64,000 nt of DNA, from assembly GCF_019602855.1 (NCBI RefSeq), contig NZ_CP080767.1, positions 1,922,001-1,986,000 of the forward strand. The letters are read 5' to 3'. The notes under the pieces were generated by a model. The model did no database searches, was not told the DNA's origin, and was given only the letters and a program-made list of their open reading frames with translations. Shown here piece by piece: positions 40,318 to 49,894 of the stretch. This stretch comes from Cupriavidus pinatubonensis. GTDB taxonomy: Bacteria; Pseudomonadota; Gammaproteobacteria; Burkholderiales; Burkholderiaceae. Numbering within the stretch: the stretch's first letter is position 1; every line of letters begins with the position of its first letter. Made by a program: the position numbers and the translations under genes.

Positions 40318-43300
40318 CTACTCCTCCACATAGCCCTTGCGCAGTTTCTCAGCGACCAGCTTGTCCATTTCACGGCGGGCCCGACCGGGCTCGTCGAAGA
40401 CCTTGACGCTCGACTGTCCGGCACTGCCGATGCGGCCGTAGGTGACGGAGAGTTCCGCCCCGCTCACGCTCGCGCGCCAGAATTTGCGCGACGTGCCTTG
40501 TTCGAAGCGCAGCATCCGCGCGAACTCTGCCTGGGCACCCGTGGCTGTTGCCTCAGCCGCAGGCGCCTCGCTCCGCACCGCAGCCGGCCTGGCAGACGGC
40601 ACCGGCGTTTCCGCCACAACGTCCAGCGCACCATCCTCGCCGTCGGCCAGCATCGCCTCGATGCGGGCCAGCACGGCCTCCCGGTCATCAAGCCAGTCCT
40701 TGCCGGGGATATCCAGTACGCGCCAACCGAAAGCACGCAGGATGCCCGGGCGAAACACATAGCGTTCGGCAGTGTCCGCCACCGCCTCGGCTGGCGTGTC
40801 GAGCAGGATTGCCAGCGCATAACCCTGTCCCGACGGCTCGGCAATGGCCAGGTCGCAACGGAACTGCGAGCGACCCACGTTTACGTGAACCTGATGGCCG
40901 CGCGCACGCAACGCCTCGGCCAGCGCATCGCGGATGCTGTCGGGCGTCGCCGTACGCGTGAAGGCATCGCGCGCGCCGGGGTTCAGTGCACCGAGCACCG
41001 ACTGCGCGCGCTCGAACTCGCCACGCGCGCTGGCCTGCGCGAACTGCAGGAATGCGCGCAGCGCGGCCGCGCCATCGTTATGCACGTTGGTAATCGCCTC
41101 GGCCTGGATGGTCGAGACCACCGCCATGCGGTGGCGCGCACGGCTGAAAATCACGTTCAGGCGCTTCTCGCCGCCACGCTGGTTGATCGGGCCGAAGTTC
41201 ATCAGCATCTTGCCGTCCGGCCCCGGCGCGTAGCAGATACTCAGGATGATCACATCGCGCTCGTCGCCCTGCACGTTCTCCAGGTTCTTCACGAACAGCC
41301 CGTTGAACTGGTCGTCGTCCTCGCGCACGTATTCGCGTTCGAGGCGCATGGCGAAATCCGCGTCTTCGGCGGCCAAAGCCTCAAGCGCGGATTCGATGGC
41401 ACCCTGCTGCGCCTCGGAAAACGCGACGATACCCAGGCTCAGGCCAGTCTCGCGACGGAGCATCTCGCGTACAGTCCGGGCGATGTAGACGGCCTCGGGC
41501 GCATTGCGTCGTTCCGCATAGACGCCGTCGGCGAGACGATGGAAGCTGACCGGGCGCGCCAGCAACGCGTCCGCGCCCGCGATGCCGGCATCCTCCAGAT
41601 CCGAGCGCAGCGGCGGCGCCTCGTGCTCGGCCGCTTCCAGCACACGGTCGGGAATGGTGACGAGACGCCCGTCGTAAAACGCCGCATTGGAAAAGCTGAT
41701 GAGCGACTCGTGACGGCTGCGGTAATGCCACGCCAGCAGCGTGGCGGGCAGGTTGCGCGCGGCCTGGTTCAGCAGGCTGTCCGAATCCAGGTTGATCGCG
41801 ATGCGCTCGCCCTCCTCCTCCACGACGATCTCATCGTCGCCGTCCGCGCCGCCAGCCGTGAAGAAGTTCGTCGGCGGCAACTGCATCTCGTCGCCGACCA
41901 CCACCACCTGGCGCGCCCGGCTCAGCGCGGGCACGGCCTCCTCGGTCGGAATCTGGCTCGCTTCATCGAAGATCACGACGTCGAACAGGTCCGACGACAG
42001 CGGCAGCGTGTCGGATACCGACAACGGGCTCATCAGCCAGATCGGCTTCAGGTCGTTGATGACGATGCCAGTCTCGTCGTCGGCAAGATCGCGGATCGAG
42101 CGGTGGCGCATGCTCTTGCCAAACTCATGTTCCAGTTCACGGCGGCCCGTGGCGTATTGCTTCTTGAACGCCTTGCCGTCGGCGTCCAGCATCGTCGCCG
42201 ACAACGAGGAGGTGCGCACATGTTCAGCAAACTGCTGATGGCGATTGGCGCGCACGACCTGCGCATTCAGCGCGAGCAGTTCGCGCTGGCCCTGCGCCAC
42301 GGCGCGCGCGGCCTGCGCCAGCGCAGCGCCGCCGAAGCGCGCGAGCAACGGGCTTTCGCGCGTCAGGCGACGCAACGCTTCGTCGGCCACCAACGCTTCC
42401 AGCTGGGCGGGCTCGTGATCGAGCCACTGCAACGTGGCAGCGCAGGCGGGATCGCTGGCATGCAAGGCGCGCAGCAGTGGCAACAGGTCGGGCAGCTCGT
42501 CGAGCGCTTCGCGCAGGTCGCGCAGCAGTTCGGCGATGTCGGCAAGACGTGCATCGCCGTCAAGCACCAGCCCGTCGCGAACACGCTGCGCGAGCTTTTC
42601 CAGCGCTTCGCGCGCACCGGCTTCGGCGCGCGCCGCCGCGATCGGATCGACGGCCTGGCGCAGATGCGCGACCAGTTCGCGCGGACCCGTGGTCGACTGC
42701 AGGCGCTGCTCGAGTTCGCCAAGCGCGCGCAGGAAAGCCTGCATCTCGCTCACGCCGTAGCGGCGGCGGCTGTCGGCGTCGGCCGCCGCCAGCGCCGTAT
42801 GCGCGGCATGCTCGGCCGCCAGCGCTTCGAGCACCTTGCCGAAGCCCGGATGGATAGCGTGCTTGCCAAAATCGTAGCGTCGCTTCAGTTCGCCGCGCAG
42901 TCGCCACCACGCAGGCTGCAGCCAGCGCGCGAACGACGGCTCCAGACGCCGCGCGAGCGCAAGCGCAGACTCGGTATCGCCGGGGCTCAGCTTGTCTTTC
43001 CAGTTCGCCGTTGCCGCTTGCGCATCGGCGAGTGCCTGCGTGCGCCGCTCCAGTTCCGCGCGAATCTCGCGCAACGCGGCCTGCGCCGGCGAGGCCGAAT
43101 CCAGCAGGTTCAGGTGCGCGGCGAGTCCTGTATCGAGCAGCCACTGACTGTCGGCGGCATTCGCGCGCGCCTGCTCCAGCGCGGTGTCCTGGCCAGTCAG
43201 GCTGGCGGTGCTGTCCATCAACGGATCGAGCGCATCGAACAACCCTTCGGCGTCGCTGCAAAGCTGCTCCGCGCGACCATACGCGCGCTCATCGACGAGC

Positions 43301-45834
43301 AATCGCGGCGACAAGCGAGCGAACGGATGCGCCGCCAGGCTGTTCAGGCCAAAGCGCTCGCGCATGGCGCGATGCACGCGGTGCGCGAGATCACGCTGCC
43401 GGTCCCACGCAGCCAGCGCCGGAAGGCGCTCGCGCATGGCCGGCCCGGTATCCGGCACGGCGGGCAACGCGGCCACCCGGCGAAGCAGCGCCCGCACGCT
43501 GTCGCCCAGCGCCTCGGGCGCGGCAGCCATCGCCGACTCGAACGCATCGATGCGCTGCTGATGCGCACTCAGCGCATCCACCACCTGCGTGCGGCGCGCC
43601 GCCAGAGCATCGCCGTCGTGAGGTTGCGCGATCCACTGCTCATAGCACGCGCGCAAGTCGGCAATAAAGGCCTTCTTGTCGGCTTGCGAGTCGTGGATCA
43701 GGCAGCACAGCGAGTCTAGGCCGCTTTGCCTGAGCCGATGAAACACCACGTCGAGCGCGGCGCGCTTCTCGCAGACGAACAGCACGCGCTTGCCGCGTCC
43801 CGCGTAGTCGGCGATCAGGTTCGTGATGGTCTGCGACTTGCCCGTGCCCGGCGGCCCCTGGATGATGAAGCTGCGCGCGCTGCGAGCCAGCCCGACCGCC
43901 GCGTTCTGCGTCGCGTCGGCCGCCACCACATTCCACTGCTCGGACGGTGCGAGCGCCGCGGGAGCGTCCGTCTCCACGTCGCGCGGGTCGATCGAGAAGA
44001 CGCGATCGAACGCCGGATTGGCGCCGGGCTCGTCGAGCAACTGCGCGTAGTCGCGCACCAGCGACATCTTGCGATAGTTGAAATTCGCCAGTGTCACCTG
44101 CGTCAGGTCCAGGTCCCAGGCATAACGGTGGCCCTCGGACTCCTCAAGCACGTAGCCCTGGCGCTCTTCGCTCTCCGCCGTGGCAGCGCCACTCATCTGC
44201 GGCTGGCGCGGGCCGGCACTCGGTGCTGCGCCCGCTTCGAATCGCTGTGGCAGCGCGCTCGGCCGCACCCAATGCTCGAACAGCGCGCGCCCCAGCGGCC
44301 GATAATCGTCCTGCGCATAGCTGTACGGCGGCAGCCAGCCACCGATGCGCGCGACAGCCGTGCCTGGCTTGCGGCGCTGGAACTGCTGCATGCGCTGCAA
44401 TGCCTTCTGCCGCACGAGCCGCACCGCTGCCTTGTCGACGAGGCGCAACTCCACCGCAGGTTCCGATTGCCGAATCTGCGCGAGGATGCCGGCATGGATC
44501 TCTTCAAGCGAGGTCTTGCCGAGATCGACTGACTCATCCAGCCGGATGCCGTAAAGCTGGTTCAGGTAGTGGCGCAGCACCGGGTTGAACTCGGCCTCGC
44601 CGCCCGCGCTCTGGATCACATACTGGTCTCGCACCCCCTTGCGCTTGACCAGTTCCACCGGCAGCCACAGCAGCGGCGTCACGATGCGCTCGTCCGGCGC
44701 CTCTTTCAGGTTGTGCCAGCGCAGGAACGCCACCACCAGCCGCAGGTTGCTGAAGCCGTATTCGGCGCGGTCGCGGCGGGTTTCGGCGATCAGGCGATCG
44801 AGCGATGCCGGCAGGTAGGGCTGGTCGTCAAAGCGCAGCCACTGCTGCAGCGACACCGGCTTGCCCGCTACCAGGTCGGCGGCGAACGGCCCGCCCCAGG
44901 TGCAGATGTGCTCGGGCTGCACGCTTTCGATCTGCAGCATCAGCGGCACGCTGGCCACGGTCAGGTTGACGCTGGCCGCGGTCGGACGGAAATGCAGCAG
45001 GCGGTTGCGCCGCGACAGGTCGAACAAGCGGTCGCGCAAGTGCGTGAGCACGGCGGCACGGCGCGGCGTGGCGCCGGCAGTGCCCGCCAGTGCGCGTTCC
45101 ACATCCAGGGCCGCCGGCTGGTCGCGCCAGGTGCGCAGCCGGGTTGCCTGCGCGGCGACATCGGTGGCCCGGTCGTGGCGATTGATCTCGGTCATCTCGA
45201 CGATCACCGCGGCGACGATCGGATGCAGCCGTTCGTGCAGCAGGAACAGATTGCGCCGATGCGCCACGAAGCTGCGCAGGTCGTCCTCGTCGGTGAAGTC
45301 CAGGCCGCACGCCAGGCTCGCGAGCGCCATGCCGAGCAGAAAGACATCGCCGATTTCGTCGTGATGGCCGATCAGCTTTTCCCAGCTCGCGGGTCCGGGC
45401 AGGAAGACCGGGCGTTCGATGGGCGCCGCCAGATCCAGCTGCAGGGCCAGGTCGGCTTGGTCACGGTGCCCGCTATCGGCGTGGCCGAGCCGCAGCGCGC
45501 CGACGATGTTCAGGGCCGAGGTCGGATGGGGTTGCACGCGATGGATCGCACCAATGTCCATCGCCGGCGTCTCGCCGTCTGGCCGGCGCAGGCGCAGCGC
45601 GCCTTCCTCGTCCACGAGGATGCTGTCCGGATCGAGCGCCGCTACCCTGCCCCGCGCGTGCAGCGCGGCGACCTGTGAGAACAGCGGCAATACGAGCACC
45701 AGCACGTCGTCGGTCGCCAGCGCCGCGCCCGCCTGTGCATCGATCAGGGCCCGTAGCGTACGCGGATCGTTGCCGCCGGTTGCTTCCGGAATCGTGTTCG
45801 CGGCGTGGATGGTGCTATCGGTGCTATCGGTCAT
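40318..45834 (-). CDS. Pseudokinase-DUF4011-SF1 helicase-Vsr-like-WGR multidomain protein
   Basis: An 1838-residue protein. (1) Residues 40-245 resemble a kinase C-lobe without an N-lobe: HARGRVAALDPDSILVDEEG sits where active kinases have HRDLKPxN, so the catalytic Asp is missing, and DEIGDVFLLGMALASLACG matches the following helix. (2) DUF4011 near 265-300 (RDRLFDLSRRNRLLHFRP). (3) SF1 helicase: Walker A GPPGTGKSQT at 660-669, DEAS at 1290-1293, VVGDEMQLPPTNFF shortly after, AWHYRSRHESLI near 1370, NVQGDERDVIILS near 1520 and NVIFSRARHRM near 1560. (4) A Vsr/DUF559-like fold near 1645-1720 (CDLAIAEP ... LLDT) in which the usual ECDG acid is lost. (5) A WGR domain at about 1765-1838 (VTYGRIG). 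Its ATG overlaps the stop of the metalloprotease gene. Helicases of this COG1112 type occur in phage-defence systems such as Mokosh; the function here is unproven. Confidence 0.88.
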   Translation of the reverse strand: MTDSTDSTIHAANTIPEATGGNDPRTLRALIDAQAGAALATDDVLVLVLPLFSQVAALHARGRVAALDPDSILVDEEGALRLRRPDGETPAMDIGAIHRVQPHPTSALNIVGALRLGHADSGHRDQADLALQLDLAAPIERPVFLPGPASWEKLIGHHDEIGDVFLLGMALASLACGLDFTDEDDLRSFVAHRRNLFLLHERLHPIVAAVIVEMTEINRHDRATDVAAQATRLRTWRDQPAALDVERALAGTAGATPRRAAVLTHLRDRLFDLSRRNRLLHFRPTAASVNLTVASVPLMLQIESVQPEHICTWGGPFAADLVAGKPVSLQQWLRFDDQPYLPASLDRLIAETRRDRAEYGFSNLRLVVAFLRWHNLKEAPDERIVTPLLWLPVELVKRKGVRDQYVIQSAGGEAEFNPVLRHYLNQLYGIRLDESVDLGKTSLEEIHAGILAQIRQSEPAVELRLVDKAAVRLVRQKALQRMQQFQRRKPGTAVARIGGWLPPYSYAQDDYRPLGRALFEHWVRPSALPQRFEAGAAPSAGPRQPQMSGAATAESEERQGYVLEESEGHRYAWDLDLTQVTLANFNYRKMSLVRDYAQLLDEPGANPAFDRVFSIDPRDVETDAPAALAPSEQWNVVAADATQNAAVGLARSARSFIIQGPPGTGKSQTITNLIADYAGRGKRVLFVCEKRAALDVVFHRLRQSGLDSLCCLIHDSQADKKAFIADLRACYEQWIAQPHDGDALAARRTQVVDALSAHQQRIDAFESAMAAAPEALGDSVRALLRRVAALPAVPDTGPAMRERLPALAAWDRQRDLAHRVHRAMRERFGLNSLAAHPFARLSPRLLVDERAYGRAEQLCSDAEGLFDALDPLMDSTASLTGQDTALEQARANAADSQWLLDTGLAAHLNLLDSASPAQAALREIRAELERRTQALADAQAATANWKDKLSPGDTESALALARRLEPSFARWLQPAWWRLRGELKRRYDFGKHAIHPGFGKVLEALAAEHAAHTALAAADADSRRRYGVSEMQAFLRALGELEQRLQSTTGPRELVAHLRQAVDPIAAARAEAGAREALEKLAQRVRDGLVLDGDARLADIAELLRDLREALDELPDLLPLLRALHASDPACAATLQWLDHEPAQLEALVADEALRRLTRESPLLARFGGAALAQAARAVAQGQRELLALNAQVVRANRHQQFAEHVRTSSLSATMLDADGKAFKKQYATGRRELEHEFGKSMRHRSIRDLADDETGIVINDLKPIWLMSPLSVSDTLPLSSDLFDVVIFDEASQIPTEEAVPALSRARQVVVVGDEMQLPPTNFFTAGGADGDDEIVVEEEGERIAINLDSDSLLNQAARNLPATLLAWHYRSRHESLISFSNAAFYDGRLVTIPDRVLEAAEHEAPPLRSDLEDAGIAGADALLARPVSFHRLADGVYAERRNAPEAVYIARTVREMLRRETGLSLGIVAFSEAQQGAIESALEALAAEDADFAMRLEREYVREDDDQFNGLFVKNLENVQGDERDVIILSICYAPGPDGKMLMNFGPINQRGGEKRLNVIFSRARHRMAVVSTIQAEAITNVHNDGAAALRAFLQFAQASARGEFERAQSVLGALNPGARDAFTRTATPDSIRDALAEALRARGHQVHVNVGRSQFRCDLAIAEPSGQGYALAILLDTPAEAVADTAERYVFRPGILRAFGWRVLDIPGKDWLDDREAVLARIEAMLADGEDGALDVVAETPVPSARPAAVRSEAPAAEATATGAQAEFARMLRFEQGTSRKFWRASVSGAELSVTYGRIGSAGQSSVKVFDEPGRARREMDKLVAEKLRKGYVEE

Positions 45835-47036
45835 GACTGGCCCTCCCTGGCCAGTTGGCGGTGGAGTTGGCGCTGGTATCGGTCCAGCTCGCGCTTGCCG
45901 AAGCCGCCATCGCGGCGCAGGTTGCCTTGCAGCGCTTCCAGGCTGCCAAGCGCTTGTGCCACGTGACCAGCGCGCAGAAGCGCTGCGTCCTGCTGGTCGG
46001 GGTCGGCAAGCGACAGGTCCATCATCAGCGCGTTGAGGTACCCGCGCACGCTGTCGTCAGCCACGTCCGGGCCCAGGCCCTCGGGGCCGATTGCCGGCTC
46101 GTCGTCGCGCCAGTCGGGGAACAACATTCGCAGCTGCGCAAGCACCGCATCGCTTCCCAGCGTCGTACCGGCAAGGAAGTGCGCGAGAAAGCCGCGCGTC
46201 AGCGCCTGCAGCCGGACCTGTCCCGGCAGGTCGAGCTTCTCCAGCGACAGTGGGCCATGCAGTCGGGATTCGATCCATGCATCGAGATTGCCCTCGCCCT
46301 CCCACCACAACGCCAGCGCGCGGGCGCGGATGAACGTTTCGGGATGGCTGTGGGCCGCGCTCGCGCCCGCCTCGCCGGATTCGATCTCGGCCGCCTGGCG
46401 CAGGTAGGCGGCCGCGTCCACGCTGCCCATGCCGGTCTGCACCTTCACCAGTGTCGACACGGCCGGGGCGACCGCCCCAGCTGCCACGGCGCCGCCACGA
46501 TCCGCGAACAGCTCGGTGTGCAAGGCATAGCGTCGCCAGGTTTCCCGGTGGCTCGCGCTGGCAGCGGGCGCCGCCAGCGCGTCGTTCAGAATGCGGTCGG
46601 CCATGAGGAACTGGCCGTCGTCGCGCGACCACAGCAGGTAGTGCGCCAACTCATGGCCAAATACCGCGAGCAATTCCGGCGGTGCCAGCCGTTCCAGTAA
46701 CGGCCCCTGCAGGACGATGTGGACCTCGCCGGGCACATAGAACAGCGATGCATTCATGTCCTGGCCCGGGGACTGGTACAGCGTCGCCGGTGCGTCGATG
46801 CCAAGCCGCGCCATCGCCTGCGCCAGCACCGCGTGTACATCGGCGTGGGCGTCCGCCTCGATGCGGTAGGTGTCGCGCAGCAGCATCGCGCGCAATGCCT
46901 CGCGGTGGTCGGCGCCGGTTGCGCGCGCGCTCGCCCAGCACCAGACCTCGGGCTCGTGCTGGCGCAGGTAATCGACCACCGTTGCGTGATAGGCCAGCGG
47001 CATCAGCGCGCCGCGATCCGGAGCGTGAGAGTCCAT
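45831..47036 (-). CDS. M48-type zinc metalloprotease coupled to the helicase
   Basis: A 401-residue protein with the zinc motif HELAH at residues 128-132 and a downstream ELFAD (175-179) giving the third ligand, the pattern of M48/gluzincin peptidases. Unlike HtpX or Ste24 it has no transmembrane helix and no signal peptide, so it is probably cytoplasmic. The C-terminal half is helical, with tetratricopeptide-like Ala/Leu content but no clear repeat. Its TGA overlaps the ATG of the giant helicase gene (ATGA), so the two are made together. A candidate promoter lies 30-60 bases upstream. Confidence 0.88.
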   Translation of the reverse strand: MDSHAPDRGALMPLAYHATVVDYLRQHEPEVWCWASARATGADHREALRAMLLRDTYRIEADAHADVHAVLAQAMARLGIDAPATLYQSPGQDMNASLFYVPGEVHIVLQGPLLERLAPPELLAVFGHELAHYLLWSRDDGQFLMADRILNDALAAPAASASHRETWRRYALHTELFADRGGAVAAGAVAPAVSTLVKVQTGMGSVDAAAYLRQAAEIESGEAGASAAHSHPETFIRARALALWWEGEGNLDAWIESRLHGPLSLEKLDLPGQVRLQALTRGFLAHFLAGTTLGSDAVLAQLRMLFPDWRDDEPAIGPEGLGPDVADDSVRGYLNALMMDLSLADPDQQDAALLRAGHVAQALGSLEALQGNLRRDGGFGKRELDRYQRQLHRQLAREGQS

Positions 47037-47066
47037 GCAGGTCGTTCCAGGGTTGCGTGGTCGCCG

Positions 47067-47094
47067 ATTCTACAGGCCACGATTGGGGATGCGA
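47067..47094 (-). promoter_or_regulatory. Candidate promoter of the metalloprotease-helicase operon
   Basis: On the minus strand TCGCAT (47089-47094) and TAGAAT (47067-47072) have a 16-base spacer, giving a leader of roughly 25 bases before the ATG at 47036. The -35 is weak. Confidence 0.35.
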
Positions 47095-47193
47095 TGGCCA
47101 GCCGCGGCCTGCAGACCAGAGGGATTGCCTCGGCGCACCGTGTAAACTCGCGCACTGGCCAGACGCCAACCATTCCTGAATTGAGAAAAAAAC

Positions 47194-47634
47194 ATGACTC
47201 GACAACCACTTCGTACCCTCTGCCTGACACTCCTGCTCGCCGCAGCCACCACGCCGGCGCTGGCCGATGACCTGAAGAACGCGGTAGGCGGGGGCCTGGG
47301 CGGTGCCGCGGGCGCAGCCGTCGGTGGTGCGCTGGGCGGCAGCACGGGTGCCGTGATCGGCGGTGCGGTCGGTGGCGGCGCGGGCGGCGCGGTGACCTCG
47401 AACAAGAAGGAGCGCACCGGTGCCGTCGTCGGTGGCGCGCTGGGCGGCGGTGCGGGCGCAGCGGCCGGCAATGCGCTGGGCGGCCGAACCGGCGGCATCG
47501 TCGGTGCCGCGGCCGGTGGCGCAGCGGGTTCGGCGCTGGGCGGCAATGTGTCGCGCAACAACGATGCCGACGACCACGATCACGGCAATCGCGGCAAGCA
47601 CAAGGGCCAGAAGAAGCATCGCCACGACGACTGA
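47194..47634 (+). CDS. Exported glycine-zipper protein
   Basis: A 146-residue protein: signal peptide (TLCLTLLLAAATTPALA, cleavage after ALA near residue 24), then four to five glycine-zipper blocks (GGALGGSTGAVIGGAVGG type) that can insert into or pack on membranes, and a hydrophilic His/Lys/Asp-rich tail (residues about 120-146). Similar proteins are outer-membrane-associated or periplasmic with unknown roles. It is divergent from the metalloprotease gene. Confidence 0.85.
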   Translation: MTRQPLRTLCLTLLLAAATTPALADDLKNAVGGGLGGAAGAAVGGALGGSTGAVIGGAVGGGAGGAVTSNKKERTGAVVGGALGGGAGAAAGNALGGRTGGIVGAAAGGAAGSALGGNVSRNNDADDHDHGNRGKHKGQKKHRHDD

Positions 47635-47683
47635 GCAACGCGACCGGGCACCACGGCGCTAGTGCCCGCCGCCAGCCACGGCA

Positions 47684-49894
47684 TCAGAAGTTCCAGAACA
47701 GGAAGCGGTGATGCCGTGGCGGACGGGCCTTGCGAGGCGGCCGGCTCTCAGGGTTGAATCGCGCATCGGAATCGATCACTCGCCCCCGTAGCGCCATATC
47801 GTAGAACGCGCCCACCATCGGCAGGGCGCTGCGCGCGCCTTGGCCCCAGTAGTCGCCGAGCGTCACGCGTCCGTCGTCAAATCCCACCCACGCGCCGGCC
47901 ACCAGTTGCGGATGCATCAGGATGAACCAGCCATCCGCGTTGTCCTGCGTCGTGCCGGTCTTGCCGGCCACGTCCGCGCGGATACCGAAGCGCGTCCGGA
48001 TCGCCGCACCGGTGCCGCGAACCACTGCGTCGTGCATCACATCGACGAGCGTTTGCGCCGCGCCAGCCGGCAAGGCCTGTTCGGGCGCCGCGCTGGCAAA
48101 CTGAGCGAGTACCTTGCCGTCGTGGTCCTCGATACGAGTCACCATGCGCGGCTCCAGATAGACGCCGCGGTTCGCGATCGTGCTGTACGCCGAGACCATT
48201 TCCTTGAGTGTGACCGGACTTGTACCGAGTGCGAGCGACGGTACCGCTTCCAATGCGCTGTCGCGCACGCCCATCGCACGCGCGAGCCGCGCGACCTTCT
48301 CGGGCCCCTCCTTCAGCATGAGCTGGGCGGTAACGCGGTTGCGCGAGTACACCAGCGCGTCGCGCAGCGACATCGGTTGGTCGGTCGGCGGTTCGGCGTC
48401 GGTAGGCCGCCAGGTCACCTGCCCGGCCGTTGGGATGGCAACGTTCCGGTCCCAAAGCGTGTCGCTCGGGCGTGCACCGTCCGCGAACGCCGCCCCGTAG
48501 ACAAACGGCTTGAAGGTTGAACCCGGCTGGCGCCGGGCCTGCAGCACGTGATCGAACGGCGTGTCGCTGAAATCGCGGCTGCCCACCCATGCCTTGATAT
48601 CGCCGCTACGCGGATCGATCGCGACAAAGCCTGCCTGCACCTGCGCCTTGCTGCGGCAAAGGGCGCGTACGAAGGCCGGGTTCGTCCCGAGCTTCCTGAG
48701 CACGGCCGGGTCCGATTCGCCAGCATCGCGTGCCGCGCGATACTCGGAGGTTTGGCGCATGAACGTCCGGAACGGCTCGTTGCCTGGCCTGCAACCCGTG
48801 TATTCGTTCCATGCCCCGTTCGCGACCCATTGCAACTGGTTTGCCTGCCAGGCCATGGCCTGCACCGCCATGGCCTGCAGGCGCGAGTCCAGGGTCGTGC
48901 GCACCACGAGACCGTCAGCGTAGAGGTTGTAGCCGTTGCGATCCGCCCACGCGCTCAGCCACCGGCGCAGCTGCGCGGAAAAATGCGGTGCCGCGCTTCG
49001 TGACGCGGTCTGCAACTGGAAATTGACATTGAGCGTTTGCCGGCTCAGCCACGAGTAGGCACTGGGCTTTAGCGTCCCGTACTTGTTCATCTGCCCGAGC
49101 ACCGTGTTCCGCCGCTGCAAGGCACGCTCGGGATTGAGCACGGGGTTGTAGGTGCTGTTGGCCTTCAGCATGCCGACGAGTGTCGCGCTTTCGAGTATGT
49201 CGAGTTGGCGGGCTGTCTTGCCAAAGTAGGTACGCGCCGCCATTTCCACGCCGTAGGCGTTGTACAGGAAGGGCACATTGTTCAGGTATGTCTCAAGGAT
49301 CTGCGCCTTGCTGTATACCGTTTCGATCTTGAGCGCCGTGATCGCTTCCCTGAGTTTGCGCGCAAGCGTCGGTGCGCGGCCGATTTCGTCGGGATAAAGG
49401 TTGCGCGCCAGTTGCTGCGTGATGGTCGAACCGCCCTGTCGATCACCGGAGAACGTATGCAGCGCGGCTGACGCGATCCGCAACCAGTCGATGCCGTGGT
49501 GCTCGTAGAAGCGGCGGTCTTCGGTGGCGATCAATGCATCCACCATGTATGGCGAGATCTGCCCGAGCGGCACCCATTCGCGATTGACTGGCTTGAACTC
49601 GTCAATGACCTTGCCATCGGCCGACACGATCAGCGCGGGACGATCGATGCGCGCCTTGCGGATGTCGCCGATGCTCGGGGTGAAAGGCACAAGTGCGATC
49701 GCGTAAAGCAGGAACAGCGCCGGCACAGTGGCGAGGGCCAGGAGGATGCCGCGCCGCGTCGGATGCCGAAGGCGGCGCATCGCGCCCCCCAGCGCGCGAC
49801 TGGCTAACGCGATGCCGGCTCTGGCCAGCGGGCGGATGTGGACGAGCCCCCGCGCGCAATACTCACGAAACAACGATACATAGCGGCGATTCAC
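47684..49894 (-). CDS. Bifunctional penicillin-binding protein 1A-type (transglycosylase/transpeptidase)
   Basis: A 736-residue class A PBP. A cytoplasmic Arg-rich tail and one membrane anchor (LLALATVPALFLLYAIALVP, about residues 50-70) precede the GT51 domain (EDRRFYEHHGIDW with the catalytic Glu; GGSTITQQLARNL). The transpeptidase domain has SxxK in PGSTFKPF, SxN in YSRNRV and KTG in AGKTGTTQDN. It ends in a basic tail (RPPRHHRFLFWNF). It polymerises and crosslinks peptidoglycan in the periplasm. It lacks the long insertion of ponA-type PBP1A, so it is probably an accessory copy. Confidence 0.92.
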   Translation of the reverse strand: MNRRYVSLFREYCARGLVHIRPLARAGIALASRALGGAMRRLRHPTRRGILLALATVPALFLLYAIALVPFTPSIGDIRKARIDRPALIVSADGKVIDEFKPVNREWVPLGQISPYMVDALIATEDRRFYEHHGIDWLRIASAALHTFSGDRQGGSTITQQLARNLYPDEIGRAPTLARKLREAITALKIETVYSKAQILETYLNNVPFLYNAYGVEMAARTYFGKTARQLDILESATLVGMLKANSTYNPVLNPERALQRRNTVLGQMNKYGTLKPSAYSWLSRQTLNVNFQLQTASRSAAPHFSAQLRRWLSAWADRNGYNLYADGLVVRTTLDSRLQAMAVQAMAWQANQLQWVANGAWNEYTGCRPGNEPFRTFMRQTSEYRAARDAGESDPAVLRKLGTNPAFVRALCRSKAQVQAGFVAIDPRSGDIKAWVGSRDFSDTPFDHVLQARRQPGSTFKPFVYGAAFADGARPSDTLWDRNVAIPTAGQVTWRPTDAEPPTDQPMSLRDALVYSRNRVTAQLMLKEGPEKVARLARAMGVRDSALEAVPSLALGTSPVTLKEMVSAYSTIANRGVYLEPRMVTRIEDHDGKVLAQFASAAPEQALPAGAAQTLVDVMHDAVVRGTGAAIRTRFGIRADVAGKTGTTQDNADGWFILMHPQLVAGAWVGFDDGRVTLGDYWGQGARSALPMVGAFYDMALRGRVIDSDARFNPESRPPRKARPPRHHRFLFWNF

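Noticed and set aside
40255..43719. Open frame of over 1100 codons on the plus strand opposite the helicase gene
   Set aside because: Arg/His/Gln-rich composition typical of antisense frames in GC-rich genes; no motif; the minus-strand frame has clear helicase domains.
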